This document shows, piece after piece, positions 1 to 4,853 of a stretch of DNA of 5,522 nucleotides (position 1 is the first letter of the stretch; each line of letters starts with the position of its first letter). The notes below the pieces were generated by a model that had not been told where the DNA came from, made no database searches, and saw nothing but the letters and a program-made list of their open reading frames with translations. The stretch covers positions 1 to 5,522 of the forward strand of contig JAOZPL010000153.1 of assembly GCA_029932795.1 (NCBI GenBank). The letters are read 5' to 3'. The DNA comes from Candidatus Zixiibacteriota bacterium. GTDB lineage: Bacteria; Zixibacteria; MSB-5A5; GN15; FEB-12. The position numbers and the translations under genes are program-made.

Positions 1-326
1 TGGACCGCTGTTTTTGCTCTAGCCGCCCGTTCCATGGCAGTGGTTAAGACTTCGTTTCCAGCAAACTCGCCCGATTCGATCGCCTTGTCTATACGGCTGA
101 TATCCTGATAAACGACCCGTCCCGCACCCAGATTGAGATGCCCCACTTCGCTGTTGCCCATCTGGCCATCGGGAAGACCGACAGCCGCGCCGGAACCGTC
201 CAGAACCGCAAACGGACAACTGTTAACCAGCCTGTCATACACCGGCTTGTGAGCTGCTGCTACAGCATTGTCCGGAGTCGCTTCCCGCAGGCCGAAACCG
301 TCCATTATGACGAGTAACACCATCAT
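1..326 (-). CDS. gpmI: 2,3-bisphosphoglycerate-independent phosphoglycerate mutase, N-terminal part (cut by window edge)
   Basis: This gene encodes the cofactor-independent phosphoglycerate mutase, a cytoplasmic enzyme interconverting 3- and 2-phosphoglycerate in glycolysis and gluconeogenesis. Only the first 108 codons are present; the family is usually about 510 residues. The reading begins MMVLLVIMDGFGLRE, and Asp9 in MDGFG fits the conserved metal-binding Asp of the alkaline-phosphatase-like fold. MGNSEVGHLNLGAGR (residues 56-70) is the family signature carrying the phosphorylated nucleophile, here Ser59. The 50-residue gap between Asp9 and Ser59 matches the usual spacing (Asp12/Ser62 in the Bacillus enzyme, from memory). 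The start is one of two consecutive ATG codons (326 or 323), only 2 nt after the purM stop. No good Shine-Dalgarno sequence sits at normal distance, so translational coupling to purM is likely. Nothing looks broken in the visible part. Confidence 0.95.
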   Translation of the reverse strand, partial: MMVLLVIMDGFGLREATPDNAVAAAHKPVYDRLVNSCPFAVLDGSGAAVGLPDGQMGNSEVGHLNLGAGRVVYQDISRIDKAIESGEFAGNEVLTTAMERAARAKTAV

Positions 327-328
327 GA

Positions 329-1378
329 TCAGACCAGCCGAACTTTCTCGTCCCCCCTGGTCACATGTCCGATGCGGTACGCCTGCTGCTCAGGTTGAGC
401 CAGATCAGCCATAATCTTGTCGGCGTCATCCACGGACACGACAATAATATAGCCGATGCCCATGTTAAACGCCGAAAACATCTCGGCTCCTTCGATATTC
501 CCCGTCTTCTGCAGGAATTCAAAAACCGGTAGATTCGGCCAGCTGCGCCGGTTGATCTCCGCCGAGAGCCCTTCCGGGATAATTCTCTTGAGGTTGCCGG
601 GAATACCGCCGCCGGTGATATGCGCCATGCCATGTATGTCGAACTTGTCAAGCAACGGATGAATTATGGGAGCATAACATGCATGCACTTTCATAAGAGT
701 GTCGGCAACTGTTATTCCCAACTCTCCAACAAGATCACCCGGCTTGAGACCCGCAACATCAAACACGATCTTGCGGGCCAGCGTATAACCGTTAGTGTGC
801 AGGCCGTTTGAGGGCAGACCAATACAGACATCCCCTTCTCTTATGGTCGAGCCGTCGATAATCTTTTTCTCGTCAACAACTCCCACAATAAATCCAGCCA
901 GGTCATATTCGTCCGGCTGATAGAGATCAGACAACTCGGCTGTCTCCCCGCCCACCAACGCCACTCCGGCCTTCCGGCACCCGCGACTAAGACCCTCCAC
1001 CAGCTCGGCTATAACCTCCGGCTTGAGCTTATTAATCCCGATATAGTCCAGAAAGAACAAAGCCCTTGCTCCGTGAACCAGAATATCATTGACACAATGA
1101 TTGACCAAATCCTCGCCGACCGTGTCATGCTTACCAGTCAGGAAAGCCAGTTTCAGCTTGGTCCCCACGCTGTCGGTCGAGGAGACAAATACCGGGGTTT
1201 TCAGTTCACTGATATCGGGCTTAAAAAAACCACCGAAAGCGCCCAACCCGGTCAGCACCTGCTTGTTAAATGTCGCCGCTGCCAGCTTTTTGATCCGGTT
1301 CACGGCTTCTTCACCGGCCCTGATATCCACGCCGGCTTTCGCGTAGCTGAGTTTGCTTTTTGGGGTGGAATCTCTCAC
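329..1378 (-). CDS. purM: phosphoribosylformylglycinamidine cyclo-ligase (AIR synthetase)
   Basis: PurM closes the imidazole ring of FGAM with ATP to make AIR, the fifth step of de novo purine synthesis, in the cytoplasm. The 349 residues match the usual length of about 340-350. Family motifs appear in order: SYAKAGVDI (11-19), GAFGG (46-50), DSVGTKLKLA (69-78), the HDTVGEDLVNHCVNDIL block (84-100), ALVGGETAE (140-148), GLHTNGYTLAR (192-202), AHITGGGIPGNL (252-263) and FNMGIGY (304-310). These cover the ATP-binding and dimer elements of the PurM/PurL/SelD superfamily. The start is GTG at 1378. It places SYAKAGVD at residue 11, close to E. coli PurM, and an in-frame TAG lies only four codons upstream, so no longer ATG start exists without stop readthrough. 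No convincing Shine-Dalgarno sequence precedes the GTG; a predicted promoter would start transcription at it. gpmI follows after 2 nt. No damage is seen. Confidence 0.97.
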   Translation of the reverse strand: MRDSTPKSKLSYAKAGVDIRAGEEAVNRIKKLAAATFNKQVLTGLGAFGGFFKPDISELKTPVFVSSTDSVGTKLKLAFLTGKHDTVGEDLVNHCVNDILVHGARALFFLDYIGINKLKPEVIAELVEGLSRGCRKAGVALVGGETAELSDLYQPDEYDLAGFIVGVVDEKKIIDGSTIREGDVCIGLPSNGLHTNGYTLARKIVFDVAGLKPGDLVGELGITVADTLMKVHACYAPIIHPLLDKFDIHGMAHITGGGIPGNLKRIIPEGLSAEINRRSWPNLPVFEFLQKTGNIEGAEMFSAFNMGIGYIIVVSVDDADKIMADLAQPEQQAYRIGHVTRGDEKVRLV

Positions 1379-1381
1379 GTC

Positions 1382-1395
1382 ACCAATCTATTGGT
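1382..1395. promoter_or_regulatory. 14-bp dyad overlapping the predicted purM -10 element (possible operator)
   Basis: On the minus strand the sequence reads ACCAAT-AG-ATTGGT, a perfect 6-bp inverted repeat around 2 bp. It covers the whole predicted -10 box and ends 3 nt before the purM GTG. As DNA it could be an operator for a dimeric repressor. As RNA it could form a 5-bp stem with a UAGA loop just ahead of the start codon, extendable by GTC/GAC pairs across a 4-nt bulge. It does not resemble the E. coli PurR site. Seen: the symmetry. Inferred: any function. Confidence 0.35.
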
Positions 1396-1413
1396 ATTCG
1401 ACGAGTGTGTCAA
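1385..1413 (-). promoter_or_regulatory. putative sigma70-type promoter for purM-gpmI
   Basis: On the minus strand a perfect TTGACA (1413-1408) is followed by a 17-bp spacer and TAGATT (1390-1385), which matches the TATAAT consensus at 4 of 6 positions. Counting from the -10 box, +1 falls on or next to 1378, the G of the purM GTG start codon, so the transcript would be leaderless or nearly so. The position in the only large intergenic gap of the cluster supports a promoter. The imperfect -10 and the overlap with a possible small ORF weaken the case. Confidence 0.4.
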
Positions 1414-1486
1414 CAAGACTGTAAGGTGAGAGATCAACCATATCCGAGTAATCCGTAATCCCCCCCCTCATCACACCTGCACTCAT
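1388..1486 (-). CDS. possible 32-residue small ORF between rluD and purM
   Basis: An ATG at 1486 overlaps the rluD stop as ATGA and opens a 32-codon frame ending in TAG at 1388. A strong GGAGGGG lies just upstream, inside the rluD end. The peptide starts MSAGVMRGGITDYSD and ends SLVDTLVEYQ; the second half is acidic and could form an amphipathic helix. No signal peptide, transmembrane segment or known domain is recognised. The frame is the same as purM: TAG ATT GGT GAC and then the purM GTG. It could therefore be a leader peptide that keeps ribosomes close to purM, an amber-interrupted N-terminal extension of PurM, or chance. An open run of 32 codons is common by chance. The overlap and SD argue for translation, while the G8 tract and the predicted promoter inside it argue for noncoding. 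No function can be assigned. Confidence 0.3.
   Translation of the reverse strand: MSAGVMRGGITDYSDMVDLSPYSLVDTLVEYQ
1448..1467. repeat. tandem heptamer (2x) abutting a homopolymer of eight C/G
   Basis: The plus strand carries GTAATCC twice in direct succession (1448-1454, 1455-1461), running straight into eight C residues (1460-1467). On the transcribed minus strand this reads G8 followed by ATTACGGATTAC. Both elements are typical slippage substrates. The G8 run lies inside the possible small ORF, where a one-base change would shift its frame to another open one ending at the TGA that overlaps the purM GTG. The repeat is directly visible; any regulatory meaning is speculative. Confidence 0.6.
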
Positions 1487-2478
1487 TTCCCCTCCGCCTC
1501 CAGCAGTTTCAGCACCGATGCGAAATCATCCGGGAGTTCCGATTCAAAAGACATCTGCTCATGCGTTATGGGATGAATGAACTCCAGCTTCCTGGCGTGC
1601 AGTGCCTGACGATCAAGCAGAGCCAGCAGCCTCTTCCCCAGCGGACGTTCCGGGCCAAACTGCCCCCGGTGCCATTTTTGCCGCCCGCCATACTCAGGAT
1701 CACCAAACAGGGGATGCCCCTGGTGCGAAAAATGGACCCGAATCTGATGAGTCCGACCGGTCTGAAGAAGAACCTCCAGAAGATCGTAGGAGCGGAAGCG
1801 GTCGATCAACCTGTAGTGCGTGAGGGCCTCACGACTCCTGACATCGGTAACCGTCATCTTCTTGCGATCCCTGATCGACCGCCCGATGGGCAGATCAATA
1901 CTCCCGCTCTCGTCCTTCATGTGACCACAGATGAGTGCCACATAGGTGCGTACCAGTTCTCTCCGCTGAATGGCACTCTGAAGCGAAGCGTATGTCTCAT
2001 CAGTTCTGGCCACCACCAGCAGACCGGAGGTGTTCTTATCCAGACGATGGACAATCCCGGGACGGTCACCTCCCGGAGAACCGGCAAGTCCGCCAAAATG
2101 AAAAAGCAGGGCATTTACCAGAGTGCCGGTGTAGTTTCCCGCAGCCGGATGTGTGACCATACCGGCCGGCTTGTTGACCACAGCCAGGTGATCGTCCTCG
2201 TACAGAATATCGAGCGGAATATCCTCGGCTGCCAGTTCACTGGGCTTGGGCGGCGGTATGCTGATCTCAATCTTCTCTTCCCCTTTTAGAAGATGTTTGC
2301 TTTCAACTGTCCTGCCGTTCACTAAAACGTGTCCCTCAACGATCAGCTTCTGTACTTTTGTCCGGGAGAGTCTCAAATCAGGATGTGAACCAAGATACCG
2401 GTCAAGTCGCTGCGGTGTTACCCCGACCGGAACGCTGATCCGCACCAACTCCGTCCGATTGCCCTCGGAGTCGACCAT
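1483..2478 (-). CDS. rluD: RluA/RluD-family rRNA pseudouridine synthase
   Basis: This is a RluA-family pseudouridine synthase that isomerises uridines in RNA; the RluD type modifies helix 69 of 23S rRNA. From the ATG at 2478 it is 331 residues, normal for the family. An S4 RNA-binding domain spans roughly residues 22-75 (LDRYLGSHPDLRLSRTKVQK, then HVLVNG). The catalytic domain follows, with NKPAGMVTHP (102-111) and the signature HRLDKNTSG (144-152) holding the nucleophile Asp147, then GRTHQIRVH (241-249). A basic stretch around 265-285, near RQKWHRGQFG, resembles loops seen in some RluD-like proteins. The start is uncertain by one codon: a TTG at 2481 directly precedes the ATG. GGAG at 2494-2491 is 9 nt from the TTG and 12 nt from the ATG, so spacing favours TTG while codon preference favours ATG. 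pdxJ ends 9 nt upstream. The exact target could also be that of YlyB or another RluA paralogue. Confidence 0.9.
   Translation of the reverse strand: MVDSEGNRTELVRISVPVGVTPQRLDRYLGSHPDLRLSRTKVQKLIVEGHVLVNGRTVESKHLLKGEEKIEISIPPPKPSELAAEDIPLDILYEDDHLAVVNKPAGMVTHPAAGNYTGTLVNALLFHFGGLAGSPGGDRPGIVHRLDKNTSGLLVVARTDETYASLQSAIQRRELVRTYVALICGHMKDESGSIDLPIGRSIRDRKKMTVTDVRSREALTHYRLIDRFRSYDLLEVLLQTGRTHQIRVHFSHQGHPLFGDPEYGGRQKWHRGQFGPERPLGKRLLALLDRQALHARKLEFIHPITHEQMSFESELPDDFASVLKLLEAEGK
1489..1495 (-). promoter_or_regulatory. Shine-Dalgarno sequence inside the rluD 3' end
   Basis: GGAGGGG on the minus strand, part of the last rluD codons, sits 2 nt from the ATG at 1486 (4 nt counted from the GGAGG core). 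It is among the strongest SD-like sequences in the window. It serves no annotated gene unless the 32-codon ORF is translated, and it lies over 110 nt from the purM GTG. It could be a by-product of the Glu-Gly codons. Confidence 0.4.
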
Positions 2479-2487
2479 CAAAGCCGA

Positions 2488-3219
2488 TTACTCCGTGAGA
2501 GGCTTTGTTCTGAGGAGATGAAGCATCTCGCTGACTGCCTGCGAAAACCCGCACAGCATGGCCCGGGAGGCTATGGCATGGCCGATCACGAACTCATCAA
2601 TGAGATTCAGCTCGTGCAGGGGAAGAATATTCCTGTATCCGATCCCACGACCGGCATGGATCAGAAGATTCACTTTTGACGCTGCCTGGGCGGCGGCATC
2701 AATCCGGTCGAGTTCTTCCTGGGCTTCTTCCAGCGTGCGCGCCTCGGTGAAGCCGATACAGTTAAGCATGATGGCGCCTGCTCCCGCTCGGGCGGCTCCT
2801 CTCACAGCGTTAACATCCGGTTCGACAAAGAAGCAGACTTTCGCCTCGACCCCCTTAAGGCGGACAGCGATGTCCCCAAAATCAATCGGTGCACTGTCGA
2901 AATCGATCCCCGAGACCGGGATATCGCTGTTGGCCTGATCTGCCACGAAAGTGACCATCCATGGTTTGATTTCCAGCGCCTTCTCGATGTTGTCATCGGT
3001 CGGCGCCATCTCAACCGTCAGCCTGCTCTTAACGACCTCGCGAAGAATATAAAGGTCTCTATCTCGAATATGTCGGCGATCACGCCGCAACTGAACCGAG
3101 ATACCATCGGCTCCCGCCAGTTCCGCCAGCACCGCCGCCTGGGCCGGGTCAGGCTCTTTGAGCTTGCGCACCTCACGAAGTGCCGCCACCTGATCGAGGT
3201 TTACTGACAATAATGCCAT
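2488..3219 (-). CDS. pdxJ: PdxJ-family protein (pyridoxine 5'-phosphate synthase-like) with altered active site
   Basis: PdxJ condenses 1-deoxy-D-xylulose 5-phosphate with 3-amino-2-oxopropyl phosphate to pyridoxine 5'-phosphate, the last ring-forming step of DXP-dependent vitamin B6 synthesis. The 243 residues, TIM-barrel layout and many family segments fit: SVNLD (5-9), PDPAQAA (23-29), AGADGI (35-40), RDRRHI (46-51), VEMAPT (69-74) and IGHAI (212-216). Compared with E. coli PdxJ from memory, Glu72 (here Glu70), the Asn, Asp and Arg of the N-terminal site and the Gly-His pair are kept. However, His12 is Gln10, catalytic His45 is Gln43, and catalytic His193 is Arg191 within IHAGRG. The TEGG loop and the HTG phosphate motif are also replaced (PVSG at 101-104, NCIG at 153-156). 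The codons CAG and CGT were checked in the sequence. Fold membership is firm; the standard reaction is doubtful. The start ATG has only a weak purine-rich SD (AAGAAG). Confidence 0.85.
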   Translation of the reverse strand: MALLSVNLDQVAALREVRKLKEPDPAQAAVLAELAGADGISVQLRRDRRHIRDRDLYILREVVKSRLTVEMAPTDDNIEKALEIKPWMVTFVADQANSDIPVSGIDFDSAPIDFGDIAVRLKGVEAKVCFFVEPDVNAVRGAARAGAGAIMLNCIGFTEARTLEEAQEELDRIDAAAQAASKVNLLIHAGRGIGYRNILPLHELNLIDEFVIGHAIASRAMLCGFSQAVSEMLHLLRTKPLTE

Positions 3220-3237
3220 ACTGTTCTTCTTTTTCCG

Positions 3238-3265
3238 ACTGTCAGAGGAAACGCACCACGACAGT
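3238..3265. repeat. short inverted repeat in the rsmA-pdxJ spacer
   Basis: The 53-nt spacer between rsmA and pdxJ contains ACTGTC and GACAGT as 6-bp arms (3238-3243 and 3260-3265) around 16 bp. The RNA stem could gain one G-U pair but would be weak with a large loop. It has no U-tract, so it is not a convincing terminator. No promoter is evident in this spacer. Confidence 0.25.
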
Positions 3266-3272
3266 TATTTGC

Positions 3273-4073
3273 TCACAGCATATTACGCCCGGCCAGCGCG
3301 TCCGTCAATTTCAAAAATTGTTCAATTGAGAGCTCTTCGGCGCGGCAGCTATCGGGGAGTGATAACTCGGTACAGATGGCCACCGCGAGCTCCTTGGAGG
3401 AAATCGGGTCGGGGACAAGGTTGTTAATAAGCAGTTTGCGTCGCTGGCTAAACGCAGCCCGAACAACCTTCTCCAGCAATCTTATGTCAACACCGGAAGA
3501 CTGCTCTATCGGCCGCAACTCGATGACAGAAGAAATCACCTGAGGCTGCGGCCTGAAACTGTCCGGTGAGACATCGAAACAATGCCGCACACTGAAATAA
3601 AGCTGTGTCAAGACAGACAACGGCGACCAGCCCTTGCTTTTCGGTTCCGCCACTATCCGTTCAGCCATCTCCTTCTGCACCATGAACACTGCTTGCCTGA
3701 GATAGTCGTGATGCCTGACACACCAGTCGATCACAGGAGATGTAATGTTATATGGGAGATTCCCCATTAATGAAAAGACCGGCAGCTCTTTGACATCCGG
3801 TTCAAACGAAAGGAAATCCTGGTTGATAACCTCAACGTTGTCGTGTTTCCGCAGGAGCTTCCGAAGATAACCGACAATGTCACGATCAAACTCCACCGCC
3901 AGTATCCTGATCCCGCGTTCAGCAAGAGGTAAGGTTAGCGCTCCTCGGCCGGGACCAATCTCAATCACCGGCACCTCCGAACCTTGGTCGATCAATGCCA
4001 CAATCTTCTGAATGACGGCCGGTGATTTCAGAAAGTGCTGCCCGAGCCGCTTCTTGGCGTGATACGCCGCCAT
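3273..4073 (-). CDS. rsmA: 16S rRNA dimethyladenosine transferase (KsgA/RsmA)
   Basis: RsmA dimethylates two adjacent adenosines (A1518 and A1519 in E. coli) in the 3'-terminal helix of 16S rRNA using SAM, acting late in 30S assembly. The 266 residues match the family length. Motifs in order are RLGQHFL (9-15), the SAM-binding loop EIGPGRGALT (38-47), the acidic Glu61 in AVEFD, QDFLSF (85-90), the catalytic GNLPYNITSP (104-113), FRPQPQVISSVI (173-184) and FSQRRK (208-213) leading into the C-terminal helical domain. The ATG start at 4073 is 3 nt after the tatD stop and has a strong SD, GAGGGG at 4085-4080 with a 6-nt spacer, formed by the last tatD codons. Tandem tatD-rsmA is a common bacterial arrangement. 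All key residues are present. Confidence 0.97.
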   Translation of the reverse strand: MAAYHAKKRLGQHFLKSPAVIQKIVALIDQGSEVPVIEIGPGRGALTLPLAERGIRILAVEFDRDIVGYLRKLLRKHDNVEVINQDFLSFEPDVKELPVFSLMGNLPYNITSPVIDWCVRHHDYLRQAVFMVQKEMAERIVAEPKSKGWSPLSVLTQLYFSVRHCFDVSPDSFRPQPQVISSVIELRPIEQSSGVDIRLLEKVVRAAFSQRRKLLINNLVPDPISSKELAVAICTELSLPDSCRAEELSIEQFLKLTDALAGRNML

Positions 4074-4076
4074 CTG

Positions 4077-4853
4077 CTACCCCTCGAACGTTTCCACCAG
4101 ACGGAACAGCTTGCGGCAGACCCGGTCGGTGACGCTCTCGACCTCTCTCCTGCTGATACCCTTCAGTTCAGCCAGCTTTTCGCAGATAAGAACAACGTAG
4201 GCGGGGCAGTTCGTTTTACCCCGGTGCGGTTGCGGTGTCAGGTACGGCGAGTCGGTTTCAAGCATGATTTTATCCAACGGCACCTCGGCAGCCATCCGTC
4301 CCATGCGTGAGTTGCTGTACGTGATCACACCCCCTACTGAAATCACAAAGCCAAGGTCAATCACCCGGCGGGCATCATCGGCATCGCCCGGAAAACAGTG
4401 AAAAACACCGCCGGCCAGCCTGTCGGCATACTCCTCCACAATGGCCACTGTTTCGTCAAATGCCTGGCGCGTGTGAATAACAACCGGCAGCTCCCGCTCA
4501 ACCGCCAGTTCAAGCTGCCGGCGAAAGGCTTTTCTCTGAACTGCCCGCGGTGAAAGATCCCGGTAATAGTCCAATCCTATCTCGCCTATCGCCACAACCT
4601 GCTCCCGCCCTGTTAACTCTTTGAGTCCGGCCATCACGCGATCATCCAGTGTCCTGGCATCGTGCGGATGAACACCCACCACGGCATAGACCGAATCGTA
4701 CTTTTCGGCCAGCTCAACCGAGCGCAAGGATGACTGGAGATCGACCCCGATATTGATCAGGGTGTGCACACCGGCTGCGTGCGCTTCTTTGATTACCTCG
4801 TCGCGTCGACCCTCATACTCATCGAAATCCAGATGACAGTGAGAGTCAATCAT
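4077..4853 (-). CDS. tatD: TatD-family metal-dependent deoxyribonuclease
   Basis: TatD-family proteins are cytoplasmic metal-dependent hydrolases of the amidohydrolase superfamily. Characterised members are DNases linked to DNA repair and DNA fragmentation. The 258 residues are typical. Metal ligands are all visible: His5 and His7 in HCHLD, Glu91 in GEIGLDYY, His127 in VVIHTR, His152 in FHCFPG, and Asp201 in ETDSPYL. The VGVHPHDA segment (59-66) is also characteristic. The ATG start overlaps the metG stop by one base as TGATG with no clear SD, so translation is probably coupled to metG. The stop is TAG, and the frame continues through one CAG codon straight into the rsmA ATG. The metG-tatD-rsmA order is widespread in bacteria. 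The physiological role of this paralogue (TatD, YcfH or YjjV type) cannot be resolved; the gene symbol denotes the family. Confidence 0.95.
   Translation of the reverse strand: MIDSHCHLDFDEYEGRRDEVIKEAHAAGVHTLINIGVDLQSSLRSVELAEKYDSVYAVVGVHPHDARTLDDRVMAGLKELTGREQVVAIGEIGLDYYRDLSPRAVQRKAFRRQLELAVERELPVVIHTRQAFDETVAIVEEYADRLAGGVFHCFPGDADDARRVIDLGFVISVGGVITYSNSRMGRMAAEVPLDKIMLETDSPYLTPQPHRGKTNCPAYVVLICEKLAELKGISRREVESVTDRVCRKLFRLVETFEG

Noticed and set aside
1..326. Cobalamin, purine or other riboswitch ahead of gpmI or purM
   Set aside because: The gpmI start is only 2 nt after purM, and the 104-nt purM spacer has no recognisable aptamer core or expression platform.
1073..1429. 118-codon open frame on the plus strand over the purM 5' end
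   Set aside because: Antisense to conserved purM motifs, with no convincing protein features.
1379..1486. A second small frame from ATG 1486 ending at a TGA that overlaps the purM GTG
   Set aside because: It appears only if the G tract is read as seven bases. The sequence has eight, giving the frame that ends at TAG 1388.
1561..2289. 242-codon open frame on the plus strand
   Set aside because: It lies wholly antisense to rluD, whose motifs are intact. Its translation shows no recognisable domain, and its length is explained by codon bias of the opposite strand.
2558..2938. 126-codon open frame on the plus strand
   Set aside because: Antisense shadow of the pdxJ-family gene; low-complexity Ala/Ser/Arg composition and no domain.
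3220..3272. Terminator between rsmA and pdxJ
   Set aside because: The inverted repeat is short, has a 16-nt loop and no following T-tract on the transcribed strand.
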